Origin: Paraclostridium hominis
GTDB lineage: Bacteria; Bacillota; Clostridia; Peptostreptococcales; Peptostreptococcaceae
NCBI RefSeq assembly: GCF_014306135.1
Contig: NZ_JACRWD010000001.1
Location: forward strand, 496,001-560,000
Direction of reading: 5' to 3'
Length of the DNA stretch: 64,000 nucleotides
Shown in pieces: positions 34,080 through 43,200 of this stretch. The notes beneath the pieces are model-generated. The model was not told where the DNA came from, did not search any database, and saw only the letters and a list, made by a program, of their open reading frames with translations. The position numbers and the translations under genes are program-made. The first letter of the stretch is position 1, and every line of letters begins with the position of its first letter.

Positions 34080-35612
34080 ATGGTTAAGAGAGAGCATGAA
34101 ATAGTTAGTTTTGATGAATATAAAACGATGATAGAAAATTTTAAAAATAAAGAGAGGGTTTTTTATAGAGGGCAAGCAGATAAAACATATAATATAAGTT
34201 GTAGTCTTTCAAGAGATCATGGATATGTTAATAATGAAAATCTAATAATAAAAAAAACTTTGAAAATCAAGCAAAAAGAATTTGAAGGGTATAAATATCC
34301 AGTAGAACAGTTATCTAAAATGCAACATTACGGAATACCAACTAGGTTAATAGATATTACAATAGATCCATTTATAGCTTTATATTTTGCTATTGAAGAT
34401 ACAAACAACAAGCAAGATGCAGAGGTTTTTGTATTTGAAAAAGAATCATATGATTTATATAGTAAAGAGGCTAATGTTTTATCGCTATTATCTATTATAG
34501 ATAATTATGATATCAAAAATATATCTAAAAAATATGAAGAAATTTATAAAAATCAAATTACGGATACTGAAATAAACAAAATAATAAAAGAAAATAGATT
34601 TATAAAATTTAATCAAGAATTAAGTAATACAAATGAAAGGCTATACGAACAAAAAGGAACTTTTATAATATGTAGTAACAATATACATGATGGAAAGATA
34701 GAAAAAAGTATACAAAATATTGATAAAGATGAAGCGAGTTGTATAATAAGAATTCCATTTGAATATAAAGAAAAGATTAAAGAAGAATTAGATATTGCTT
34801 ATAATATAAATAAATCTACTATATATCCTGAACTTCCAAGCTTTGCAAGTTATATAAGAGAAACATATAAAGAAAAAAATTACAATAAGAAAGAACTTTA
34901 TTCAGTAATTGAAAAAGATGATGTTTCACACGCACTAGCTAAGAGAATTAGTATTAAGATTGAATTAAAAGATAGGATTGCTATACAGAAAATAAAAGAA
35001 ATTGTCTATGATGTTATATATGATCAACAGGATGAATATGATGTTATCTGGGTATTTGTTTCTTCAAGTGAAGAAGATACTATTATGAGCAATTGGACAG
35101 TTAGAGCACAATGGATCAATGCAAATCTTGATGAAAAAAATAGACCAATGCCTATCGGAACTTTAGAAAAAGATAATATTTACTGGCATTATACTAAAGG
35201 AGTGAACTTCAATAGAGAGTGGTATGATAAAAATGTGTTTGAAGAAGATAGTAAGCTTTTAAATGATAATAATATAGAATTTAAAAATTTAAAATCCATA
35301 TATAGAGAAATAAAGGATAGTTTTATATGTATGGACTTTAAAAAATTTAAAAATATTGTAGATAATCATAATAATGATATTAATCAAATATATAATAATT
35401 TCACAAACTTCGGCAAATCTAGAACAAAAGATTTTGATAAATTTTTAAGTATGTTTCAAAGCTTAGCTTGCGAATTTCATAATATTATATATTTGTATAA
35501 GTATGAAGAAAAAAGAGCAAAATTTGCATTGGATAGATTATTTATTAGAATAGATAGATCAATAGAAGAAATAGATAATAGTATAGAAAAATGGATAGAA
35601 CAGCTAGGATAA
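34080..35612 (+). CDS. FRG domain protein
   Basis: A 510-residue protein with an N-terminal FRG domain at about residues 5-125: VFYRGQADKTYNISCSLSRD and the conserved MQHYGIPTRLIDITIDPFIA then LYFAIED. FRG proteins are common in phage defence islands, and their domain is thought to be catalytic. The remaining 350 residues are mixed, with WVFVSSSEED and IYWHYTKGVNF, and end in a helical region. I do not recognise a second domain. GGGGTGATATGTT precedes the ATG. The next gene starts 42 bases downstream and is probably co-transcribed. Defence function is inferred from domain and neighbours. Confidence 0.85.
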   Translation: MVKREHEIVSFDEYKTMIENFKNKERVFYRGQADKTYNISCSLSRDHGYVNNENLIIKKTLKIKQKEFEGYKYPVEQLSKMQHYGIPTRLIDITIDPFIALYFAIEDTNNKQDAEVFVFEKESYDLYSKEANVLSLLSIIDNYDIKNISKKYEEIYKNQITDTEINKIIKENRFIKFNQELSNTNERLYEQKGTFIICSNNIHDGKIEKSIQNIDKDEASCIIRIPFEYKEKIKEELDIAYNINKSTIYPELPSFASYIRETYKEKNYNKKELYSVIEKDDVSHALAKRISIKIELKDRIAIQKIKEIVYDVIYDQQDEYDVIWVFVSSSEEDTIMSNWTVRAQWINANLDEKNRPMPIGTLEKDNIYWHYTKGVNFNREWYDKNVFEEDSKLLNDNNIEFKNLKSIYREIKDSFICMDFKKFKNIVDNHNNDINQIYNNFTNFGKSRTKDFDKFLSMFQSLACEFHNIIYLYKYEEKRAKFALDRLFIRIDRSIEEIDNSIEKWIEQLG

Positions 35613-35654
35613 AAGCTTTATGAATATTTTTAGCTAGTTACTAAAGGAGCAAGT

Positions 35655-36566
35655 ATGGGTGATATAAAATTATTTAAAATAAAAGATGAAGTAGAAGAAA
35701 TAGAAGGAACTTCTATGCAACTTGAAAAACATCTACAAAATATTATAGAAGAAAACATGGAAGTATTTTTAGGAGTAAAATTCTTAGCAACAGAATACTC
35801 AACAGGAAAAGTACATAACGGAAGAATCGATTCATTAGGAATAGATGAAAATAACTGTCCTGTCATTATAGAATACAAAAGATCTATAAATGAAAATGTA
35901 ATAAATCAAGGTCTATACTACCTAGATTGGTTACTAGATCATAAAGCAGAGTTCAAGCTGTTAGTTATGGAAAAACTAGGATCAAAATATCGTGAAAATA
36001 TTGAATGGTCAAGCCCAAGACTTATATGTATAGCAAATGATTTTACTAAGTATGATATTCATGCAGTAAAACAAATAAATAGAAATATAGATCTTATAAA
36101 ATATAAAAACTACAAAGAAGAATTACTTTTACTAGAGATGGTACATACAAACACTGTAAGTGATGATTATAAACCTATAGTAAATACAGATAATTCAACT
36201 AAATATAAATATAAAACAGTGGAAGACTATTTAGAAGATGCCAATAGTGAGTTGAAAAATAGATACTATATATTAAAAGACTTTATAATGAGCCTTGGTG
36301 ATGATGTTCAAGAAAAGAAGCTTAAAAACTATTTTGGATTTAAAAGAATTAAAAACTTTGCATGTGTAGAAATACACCCTAAATCTGATTTAGTACTTAT
36401 ATATACTAAAGCAAATTTAAATGATATAAAATTAGTAAATGGATTTACAAGAGATGTAACAAATATAGGACACTATGGAACTGGAAATTTAGAAATAAGA
36501 TTTACAGATATGAAGCAATTAGATGAAGTCCAAAAATATATATTAAAATCATATGAAATGAATTAG
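35655..36566 (+). CDS. DUF5655 protein with PD-(D/E)XK nuclease-like domain
   Basis: A 303-residue protein. The N-terminal 140 residues match the DUF91/NucS-type restriction-endonuclease fold: E24 in MQLEKHLQNIIEENMEVFLG, D55 in NGRIDSLGID, and IIEYKR (about 66-71) give the D and E-x-K metal site. The C-terminal 115 residues are a DUF5655 domain (NFACVEIHPKSDLVLIYTKA; DVTNIGHYGTGNLEIRF). AAAGGAGCAAGT precedes the ATG. It shares a transcript with the FRG gene. A DNA-cutting defence role is plausible, but activity and target are not shown. Confidence 0.85.
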   Translation: MGDIKLFKIKDEVEEIEGTSMQLEKHLQNIIEENMEVFLGVKFLATEYSTGKVHNGRIDSLGIDENNCPVIIEYKRSINENVINQGLYYLDWLLDHKAEFKLLVMEKLGSKYRENIEWSSPRLICIANDFTKYDIHAVKQINRNIDLIKYKNYKEELLLLEMVHTNTVSDDYKPIVNTDNSTKYKYKTVEDYLEDANSELKNRYYILKDFIMSLGDDVQEKKLKNYFGFKRIKNFACVEIHPKSDLVLIYTKANLNDIKLVNGFTRDVTNIGHYGTGNLEIRFTDMKQLDEVQKYILKSYEMN

Positions 36567-36572
36567 TTAAAT

Positions 36573-36610
36573 AAAAAATGAGTTTATATGTTATATAAAC
36601 TCATTTTTTA
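36573..36610. terminator. Terminator of the FRG-nuclease operon
   Basis: A 16-base-pair perfect stem (AATGAGTTTATA with TATAAACTCATT inside A and T runs), a short loop and a T run. Confidence 0.9.
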
Positions 36611-36729
36611 TTACTAAGTTTTTTTTCAAAATTAAATTATCATCAAATCTATCATTATATAACTTTCTTTCATTTCCTTTATCTAAAGTATTGTTCTCAC
36701 TGTATTCTAAAATATTTATAAATAACTAC
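36611..36729 (-). other. Possible decayed coding fragment
   Basis: The minus strand has an open frame reading INILEYSENNTLDKGNERK then LYNDRFDDNLILKKNLVIKN and a stop inside the terminator stem at 36591. There is no start codon, and an in-frame stop lies just upstream. The composition looks coding, but no family is recognised. Confidence 0.3.
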
Positions 36730-36843
36730 CATGTTATTGAAAAAATAGTCATTTTAGAGATATATAGTTAAATGGACATGATAAGCTTTAAGATTTATAA
36801 TTAAATCGTATTATATTTTAATGAAGGATAATTTATTAATAAG

Positions 36844-36901
36844 AGGGTATAGTGAAACACTATACCCTATATAACCCTCTCGTGTTTTACGAGGTAGGGG
36901 G
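36844..36901. terminator. Two consecutive hairpins
   Basis: AGGGTATAGTG pairs with CACTATACCCT at 36844-36868. CTCGT pairs with ACGAG at about 36878-36893 inside a longer imperfect stem. The second lies just past the 3' end of the minus-strand YkgJ gene and is probably its terminator. The first resembles the hairpins at 494 and 24016. Confidence 0.6.
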
Positions 36902-36911
36902 TATTAAAAAT

Positions 36912-37577
36912 TTAAATAATTCCTAATCTCTTTTTTATATCAGGTAAACACTGTAGAAATACAGAATAAAAATTCTCTTCTTCTTCTATATTAATACGAT
37001 AACAGCTATCTAATAGAATTTGATTAATTTCCTCAATTTCTTTTTCATCTCTCACAAACTTTAAACGAAAAGCTAATGCCTTAGTAAGTTTATACCACTC
37101 TAAAATAAATCTTTTATTTTCATGATAGTTTTCAATTCCGATCCAATCGCTGACCTTAACATCTTTTAAATCCTCTTTAGGACAATTGCCTATTTGTAAA
37201 AAGTATTTAAAATCATTATCTTGGTACACTCTTCCAAGAGGAAACATACGACAAATATTTGGTCGTTTAGAATGGATTATGCATCTGCCATTTTCATTTA
37301 AAAAACTACATTTATTATTATCTTGCATCTTTAAATATGGTAGTGAAATTTTATTATTTTGGATAAGTTCAATCTTATCTCCTAATAAATCATCAAATTT
37401 AACACCTAAATAATTTACTATTTCATATACATCAAAAGGTGTAAGAACCACTAGATCTCCAACATCTAAGCAACAGTCATTACATCCATCACAACCACAT
37501 GTGTCTGCTTTTACTATATCTTCAATATCATATAATTTCCCATCAGAAATTTTATCTAGTATGTTTGTAGGTTCCAT
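36912..37577 (-). CDS. YkgJ family cysteine-cluster protein
   Basis: A 221-residue protein with the YkgJ/UPF0153 metal-binding pattern: CGCDGCNDCC at residues 27-36, then CSFLNENGRC at about 89-98 and RPNICRMFP. These eight or so cysteines are thought to hold zinc or an iron-sulfur cluster. The C-terminal 90 residues are helical. The ATG follows an AGGAGATGAGG stretch. It is monocistronic on the minus strand at the right edge of the island. The cellular role of the family is not established. Confidence 0.85.
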   Translation of the reverse strand: MEPTNILDKISDGKLYDIEDIVKADTCGCDGCNDCCLDVGDLVVLTPFDVYEIVNYLGVKFDDLLGDKIELIQNNKISLPYLKMQDNNKCSFLNENGRCIIHSKRPNICRMFPLGRVYQDNDFKYFLQIGNCPKEDLKDVKVSDWIGIENYHENKRFILEWYKLTKALAFRLKFVRDEKEIEEINQILLDSCYRINIEEEENFYSVFLQCLPDIKKRLGII

Positions 37578-37608
37578 ATATTTATCCTCATCTCCTGTTC
37601 ATATTTTA

Positions 37609-37845
37609 TTAAAAATCACTATTATCTTCAATTAACATAGCCAAAATTGATGTAAGAATATTTATCAAAGCAATAGGTAATAGCCATGAATTATAAAATA
37701 TCTTTGTTCTAGTAATACACTTAAGAAAAGAATTAAGTGTATTAGAAGCATCATGTGCAAATAAGTATATTATGAGCTTTTTATATACAAGTTGAGCTAT
37801 AGATAGTATACCATCTAAATCAACTGATTTATAAAAATTTAATCA
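37609..37845 (-). other. Possible decayed membrane-protein fragment
   Basis: The minus strand has an open frame of about 78 codons: ILSIAQLVYKKLIIYLFAHD, later TRTKIFYNSWLLPIALINIL and LAMLIEDNSDF before a stop. It is bounded upstream by a stop and has no start codon in frame. It could be a degraded small membrane protein. The rest of the 37578-37969 interval shows only the promoter region of the next small gene. Confidence 0.3.
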
Positions 37846-37969
37846 TTTTATTTGACTATTCGTTATAAATATTTTTTAGATAATCTATCTTAGAGTTATT
37901 ATCTGTTATTTCAGATGGAACTGAATATGAAGAAACAGAGTGCTTATTAATTAGAAAAGGGGGATTACA

Positions 37970-38161
37970 TTGGAAGAATTAATGAGATTAATAAATAGAA
38001 AATTTCTAAAAGACACAGAACTACTACAACTAGAAGACAATGAAAACGTACTAGAATGTAAATACACAAAACCACACAACGCACACTACAACGAATACGA
38101 AGTAACAATAAAAAACAATGAAAAAATAGAAAAACATCTAGTTTACCTAAAACACAGATAA
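37970..38161 (+). CDS. Small hypothetical protein
   Basis: A 63-residue protein starting at TTG, 7 bases after AAAGGGGG. It is charged and soluble (LEDNENVLECKYTKPHNAHY; EYEVTIKNNEKIEKH) and strand-rich at its C-terminus. Codons ending in C are used more than in nearby genes (CTAC, AACGAA runs). It ends at a strong terminator and is its own unit. No family is recognised. Confidence 0.6.
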   Translation: MEELMRLINRKFLKDTELLQLEDNENVLECKYTKPHNAHYNEYEVTIKNNEKIEKHLVYLKHR

Positions 38162-38188
38162 AGAGTAGCATAAGCTACTCTTTTTTTA
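38160..38188 (+). terminator. Terminator of the small hypothetical gene
   Basis: AAGAGTAGC pairs with GCTACTCTT around a 4-base loop, followed by seven T. Confidence 0.9.
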
Positions 38189-38314
38189 GGTCAGTTTGGA
38201 TATAAACCATAAATAAATACATATAAAAAATAGTATGTATTTATTTAGACAGTCTATTTTTTATTTATCACTAATATAATGTAGAAATATAAAGTGAAGG
38301 AGATAAGATTAAAA

Positions 38315-39631
38315 ATGCAGGAAATAAAATCATATAAACCTGTAAATATACTTAAATTGATAGTATTTAGTCTAATCGGTATTTCTATGTTTTTCATACC
38401 AGTAGAGCTAATGGGAAAGAAAACTATACCATTAGATCATATGGTAAATATAATAAAGGATTATTTTCCAACGTTTACTACATTCTATATATTTGCAATA
38501 GTAATTGCTGGAGGACTTTTACCATTTATAAAAAAGACATATAATAAAGATAAGATAACTTTTACATTTTCAATATTAAAGTTTCTTGGTATATTTGTAG
38601 CTATAATGGCAGTATTTAACATAGGTCCACAATCTATTATGAAGCCTAGTATTATTCCATTTTTATATCATAAGCTAACTGTACCTGTAGGCTTGGTTGT
38701 ACCAATAGGGGCTATGTTTTTATCTTTCTTAATAGGCTATGGGCTATTAGAGTTTATTGGAGTATTAATGCAACCTGTTATGAGACCAATATTTAAAACA
38801 CCTGGTAAATCAGCAATTGATGCTGTTGCATCTTTTGTAGGAAGTTATTCATTAGCACTTTTAATAACTAATAGGGTATATAAAGAAGGTAAGTATAGTG
38901 CAAAAGAAGCATTCATAATAGCTACAGGATTCTCTACTGTATCGGCTAGTTTTATGATTATAGTAGCAAAAACTTTAGGACTTATGGATATGTGGAATAT
39001 GTATTTTTGGTCTACGCTAGTAATAACCTTTATAACTACTGCAATAATTATACGTATTGGTCCTACTTCAAAAATAAAAGATGAGTATTATAATGGAATA
39101 TGTAAAAAAGAAGAAGAAATAAAATCTGATAGACTTAAGCATGCTATACAAGAAGGTATGGAGGTAGCAGAAAATGCACCTAGATTATTAAGTTGTATAA
39201 AGTCTAATCTAATAGACGGAGTTATGATGACTACGGGTATACTACCTACTATATTAAGTGTAGGTCTTATAGGTTTAGTTCTTGCAGAGTACACACCTAT
39301 ATTTGATGTACTTGGATATGTATTATATCCTGTAACTTATTTACTTAGCTTATTAGGTATTGAAAGTCCAGTATTAGTAGCTAAAGCATGTACACTTAGT
39401 TTAGTAGAAATGTTTTTACCAGCTACTTTAATAGGTGAAAGTTTAAATTTATTAACTAGATATGTAGTGGGTGTTATTTCTATATCATCTATATTATTTT
39501 TCTCAGCATCTATTCCTTGTATGCTATCTACTGATATACCTTTTAAGATAAAAGATATGGTCATAATATGGTTCGAAAGAGTAGTTATAGCCCTTGTACT
39601 AGCGACCTTGTTTGGAATGCTAATTTTTTAG
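38315..39631 (+). CDS. YjiH family nucleoside-gate membrane protein
   Basis: A 438-residue membrane protein with about ten to eleven hydrophobic segments and two nucleoside-recognition (gate) regions. The first is around GKSAIDAVASFVGSYSLALL and the second around LLSLLGIESPVLVAKA. This matches the YjiH family. Gate proteins are related to nucleoside transporters and to spore proteins SpoIIM/SpmA. The ATG at 38315 has AAGGAG 12 bases upstream. The substrate is unknown, and it is monocistronic. Confidence 0.8.
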   Translation: MQEIKSYKPVNILKLIVFSLIGISMFFIPVELMGKKTIPLDHMVNIIKDYFPTFTTFYIFAIVIAGGLLPFIKKTYNKDKITFTFSILKFLGIFVAIMAVFNIGPQSIMKPSIIPFLYHKLTVPVGLVVPIGAMFLSFLIGYGLLEFIGVLMQPVMRPIFKTPGKSAIDAVASFVGSYSLALLITNRVYKEGKYSAKEAFIIATGFSTVSASFMIIVAKTLGLMDMWNMYFWSTLVITFITTAIIIRIGPTSKIKDEYYNGICKKEEEIKSDRLKHAIQEGMEVAENAPRLLSCIKSNLIDGVMMTTGILPTILSVGLIGLVLAEYTPIFDVLGYVLYPVTYLLSLLGIESPVLVAKACTLSLVEMFLPATLIGESLNLLTRYVVGVISISSILFFSASIPCMLSTDIPFKIKDMVIIWFERVVIALVLATLFGMLIF

Positions 39632-39725
39632 GGAAACTTAGAAAAAAATTGAAAGAAAAGGACAATATGGAGATTTTCTTGGATGTAGCAATTACCCAAA
39701 ATATAAATACACAAGAAAACTTTAG
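39632..39725 (+). pseudogene. Topoisomerase-type zinc finger remnant
   Basis: Directly after the yjiH stop, another frame reads RKKIERKGQYGDFLGCSNYP then KYKYTRKL and a stop. This is the second half of a topoisomerase C4 zinc finger (GxFLGCSNYPxCxYT), also found at the ends of nuclease-like proteins. The fourth cysteine has become tyrosine and the first half is missing, so it is a relic. Confidence 0.6.
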
Positions 39726-39727
39726 AT

Positions 39728-39760
39728 AAAAAAGAGCAGATATAAAGCTGCTCTTTTTTA
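39728..39760 (+). terminator. Terminator after the zinc finger relic
   Basis: AAAAAGAGCAG pairs with CTGCTCTTTTT around an 8-base loop, with a T run. It probably serves yjiH. Confidence 0.9.
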
Positions 39761-39851
39761 TGTCGAAAAATGCAGAATAAAAATACTTAAATTTATAACC
39801 AAAAAATGGTAAAATGATTGAGGCAAAAAACAAGAAAGGATTTAGCAACAC

Positions 39852-40910
39852 ATGAAAAAAAGATTTATAATATTTGCATCAGCACTTATGATATGTTCTC
39901 AAGCACTAATAGTAGATGCACATCCAGGAAGAACGGACGCATCTGGAGGTCATAGAGACAATAAAAATAAGTCAGGATTAGGACCATATCACTATCATTG
40001 TGGAGGACACCCAGCACATCTACACACTAACGGTTGTCCATATCAAGGAGGAAGTTCAACTTCATCTTCATCAACTCAAAGCTCAAGTACTTCTCAAAGT
40101 TCAAGCGCTTCACAAAAAAAGTCAGTACCTAGTGGACCATCAAAACAAAGTATAATAGAAAAAGGCTCAAATGCAGGTTATAGTGACGGTTACAATATGA
40201 AAAACAACAATGAATATAACTACTCTGGTAGCTATGAATCAGAATATAGACAAGCTTATAATTACGCCTTTGAAAAAGGGAAACTTAAAATAGAACAAGA
40301 AATACAACAAGCACAAGAAAAAGGATACAAAGACGGAAAAGAAAACAAGCATGATAATATATACAAACAAGAAACAGTAGTAAAATCATATGAAGAAAAC
40401 TTTGAAAAAGGAAATGAAGAATACAAAGAAAACAAAATAAAACAATATACTAATCTTGCAATAAAAGATTGTGAAGAAAATAAAAAAGACAGAAAATTCG
40501 AAGAAAACACAGATTCTATTTACATAGATGCTTATAAAAAAGCTTATGAAGAAAAATATACACAACTTAAAAACGAAGAATATAAAACTAAAGGATATAA
40601 TGATGGTTTATTAAATAAACCTAATAATAATATAGAATCATCATATAAATCTAGTTATGAAGAAGGTTACAAAAAGGGTAATGAAGATAGAAATGACATC
40701 TTACAAGCAAGTTTTGACCAGGGTCATGAAAATAAAGAGTTAAGTATTGATAAAAAGTTTGAACTAATAAAATCTGAAATACAAGCAAAATACGATGAAG
40801 GTAAAAAACAAAGCAAAAAAGATTCAGTAATAGGTTTTGGAGTTTTAGGAGCTGGATGTGTAGCTGGTGTAGGAGTTTTTAAGAAAATAAAATCTAAAAA
40901 GAAAAAATAA
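39852..40910 (+). CDS. Exported YHYH domain protein
   Basis: A 352-residue secreted, membrane-anchored protein. A signal peptide (about residues 1-23, cut near VDA-HPG) leads to a YHYH domain (24-66) with HPGRTDASGGHRDNKN, YHYHCGGHPAHLH and C-P-Y, a likely metal site. A Ser/Thr-rich linker (68-105) follows, then a long charged region with spaced aromatic-glycine repeats (GYSDGYNMKNN; GYKDGKENKHDN; GYNDGLLNKPNN). A C-terminal hydrophobic helix (about 320-342) and a basic tail end the protein. The helix and tail should hold it in the membrane with the YHYH domain outside. AGAAAGGATTTAGC precedes the ATG. Function unknown. Confidence 0.8.
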   Translation: MKKRFIIFASALMICSQALIVDAHPGRTDASGGHRDNKNKSGLGPYHYHCGGHPAHLHTNGCPYQGGSSTSSSSTQSSSTSQSSSASQKKSVPSGPSKQSIIEKGSNAGYSDGYNMKNNNEYNYSGSYESEYRQAYNYAFEKGKLKIEQEIQQAQEKGYKDGKENKHDNIYKQETVVKSYEENFEKGNEEYKENKIKQYTNLAIKDCEENKKDRKFEENTDSIYIDAYKKAYEEKYTQLKNEEYKTKGYNDGLLNKPNNNIESSYKSSYEEGYKKGNEDRNDILQASFDQGHENKELSIDKKFELIKSEIQAKYDEGKKQSKKDSVIGFGVLGAGCVAGVGVFKKIKSKKKK

Positions 40911-40921
40911 TAACTTATGAT

Positions 40922-40954
40922 AAAAAGGAGTAACGAAAAGTTACTCCTTTTTTT
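40922..40954 (+). terminator. Terminator of the YHYH gene
   Basis: AAAAAGGAGTAAC pairs with GTTACTCCTTTTT around a 5-base loop. Confidence 0.9.
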
Positions 40955-41063
40955 ATTATTATATACAAAATTTAAGGTATTACTTTACTTAAGTTTAAAA
41001 AGCTATGAAAGTGGTATGAAATTTAATATTGGAATTTAACAAAATATTAAAGGAGATTTTATT

Positions 41064-42986
41064 ATGGACAAGAAAAAAATAATACCTACAACCATAATGT
41101 TTTTAGCTATAGTTTCTATAATAATAGCATTTAAATCTATATTTGGAGATGAAAACACATTAGTTGGAGTAGTAGGAGTTACAGCAGCATTATCTTTACT
41201 AGGAACAGATTACACAATAAATCCAATAAAAAACACAATATATTTTGTAGGAATTGAAGTAGGAATAGGAACTTTTTCATATATAGCATCAACAAATTCA
41301 TTACTAGGGCTTATAATAACTTTTATTGTTATATTCTTTGTACTATATGAATTTACATACAATACTAAAAAACCTACATATATAGCTTTTACACTAGCGT
41401 ATTTATTTATGTTATATACACCTATAAGTATAAACGAATTACCAACTAGATTACTAGCATTTGCAGTTTGTGGATTATCAATAATGGCATTACAAATGTT
41501 AGTAAATAAAAATAAGCTACAAAAGCAATCTAAAAGTATTATAAAAAGTTCTATAGAATCTATAAATGAAGAAATATCATTAGTAATAAATAATAAAAAA
41601 TCAGATGAAATAATTAATTTAAACACAAAAATATATAATAACGTTAAAAACTTATCAACTGATATTTATAAAAGAATAGATAAAAATATAGAGCTTCCTA
41701 TAAAAATTATACAAGCTTTATTTATAAGTGAATTTTTAGAAAGTATAAATTTAACTCTTAGAAAAATAAATGATGATAAAAGCTCAAATAGTGGATACAA
41801 CAAAGTTTTAAATGAAATTTTAGATAAATTAAAAAGTATAAATGACTTTGTAGATGAAAAAATAACCACTGATGAAATATTAAAAAATCTAGAAAACTTT
41901 TCATATAAAGATAAACATATTGATTCGAATTATTATTTAATACTTGAACTACAAGATGCAGTAAGTTTATTAGCAAAAGATTTAAAAGATACAAAAGAAA
42001 ATAGTGTTAAACAAATATATAATAATTATTTTGTTGCAAATATAATGGATAGATTAAATGATTTAAAATTAAATATGAACAAAGAATCTCTTAAGTTTAC
42101 ATTTGCACTTAGAGGAGCAATAGTTACAAGTATAGGTGTATTTATAGTTAGTGCATTTAATATAGAACATGGTAAATGGCTAGTTTTTAGTTTATCTTCT
42201 ATTGTTCAACCATATCTTGAATCTAGCAAAACTAAAGGAAAAGAAAGAATTTTAGGAACTATAGTAGGTCTTATTATATTTGAAATTGTATTTTCTATAA
42301 TAACTAATACTTCAGGGAGAGCTATTATTATTCTTTTAGTTGGATATATTAGTAATTACCAAAGTAAATATAAATATCAAATGATATGTACAACTATATC
42401 TGCACTAGGAGCAGCATCAATAGGAACTGATATAACTGATTTATCTATTCAAAGAATAACTTTTGTGGTATTAGGTACAGTAATAGCTTTATATGCAAAC
42501 AAAGTTATATTACCATATAAAATGAGTAGTGTTACAAAATGTGATATTGAAAAATCAATTAAATTTAATGAAAAAATAGTTAATAAGTTATATGATTTAG
42601 GAGTAAGAAATATAAAATCAGATGATGAATTAAAAGAGCTGTTGGTTGTAAATGAGTTTATTAACAAAAAAATAAATGTAAATAATTCTACTTTATTATC
42701 TAGTGATATAAATGACTTTTTATACAATCAACGTATATTTATGAATGAGATAAGATTTTTAACAAATAATTTTAGAGAATATAATAAAACAGCTAAAGAT
42801 AAACTAAAACTATTTTATGATATTGATTTACTAATGAATAAAGAAAATTCTAAGGAAGATATTAAAAATTATTTTGATAAATTAGAAGATAAACTTAGTA
42901 AGTTGATATTAGTAGATGTTATTGAACTAAAAGAAAATATAATTAATTCTAAGTTTATATCAAAATCCATAGCAAAAGAAGTATAG
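41064..42986 (+). CDS. FUSC family membrane protein
   Basis: A 640-residue protein with two membrane halves (about residues 8-140 and 345-480), each of five to six hydrophobic segments. A soluble helical region lies between (145-340) and a helical tail after (485-640). This is the layout of FUSC/aromatic acid exporter proteins such as AaeB and YccS. KWLVFSLSSIVQPYLESSKT and RILGTIVGLIIFEI are typical of the second half. AAAGGAG precedes the ATG. It probably exports small organic acids, but the substrate is unknown. It is monocistronic with its own terminator. Confidence 0.8.
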   Translation: MDKKKIIPTTIMFLAIVSIIIAFKSIFGDENTLVGVVGVTAALSLLGTDYTINPIKNTIYFVGIEVGIGTFSYIASTNSLLGLIITFIVIFFVLYEFTYNTKKPTYIAFTLAYLFMLYTPISINELPTRLLAFAVCGLSIMALQMLVNKNKLQKQSKSIIKSSIESINEEISLVINNKKSDEIINLNTKIYNNVKNLSTDIYKRIDKNIELPIKIIQALFISEFLESINLTLRKINDDKSSNSGYNKVLNEILDKLKSINDFVDEKITTDEILKNLENFSYKDKHIDSNYYLILELQDAVSLLAKDLKDTKENSVKQIYNNYFVANIMDRLNDLKLNMNKESLKFTFALRGAIVTSIGVFIVSAFNIEHGKWLVFSLSSIVQPYLESSKTKGKERILGTIVGLIIFEIVFSIITNTSGRAIIILLVGYISNYQSKYKYQMICTTISALGAASIGTDITDLSIQRITFVVLGTVIALYANKVILPYKMSSVTKCDIEKSIKFNEKIVNKLYDLGVRNIKSDDELKELLVVNEFINKKINVNNSTLLSSDINDFLYNQRIFMNEIRFLTNNFREYNKTAKDKLKLFYDIDLLMNKENSKEDIKNYFDKLEDKLSKLILVDVIELKENIINSKFISKSIAKEV

Positions 42987-42993
42987 TAATATT

Positions 42994-43032
42994 AAAAAGG
43001 AACTATCTAGAAAATGATAGTTCCTTTTTTTA
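42994..43032 (+). terminator. Terminator of the FUSC gene
   Basis: AAAAAGGAACTATC pairs with GATAGTTCCTTTTT around an 8-base loop, followed by T residues. Confidence 0.9.
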
Positions 43033-43043
43033 TTAAATTAATA

Positions 43044-43076
43044 AAAATGCATTTGATGTATGAATTTATGCATTTT
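43044..43076. promoter_or_regulatory. Palindrome upstream of cstA
   Basis: Perfect 9-base arms AAAATGCAT and ATGCATTTT (43044-43052 and 43068-43076) lie 125 bases before cstA. The related sequence ATTCATAAATATATACAT follows. It is a candidate regulator site, though the factor is not identified. Confidence 0.4.
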
Positions 43077-43200
43077 ATTCATAAATATATACATTTAGTT
43101 CAATAAGAAACAAAAAAATGTCGATAAGGTCTATTATTAAAGTAGAAAGAATAATATAAAAAGTAATCATCTATATTTAATTAAAGGGAGTGAGACTGAT

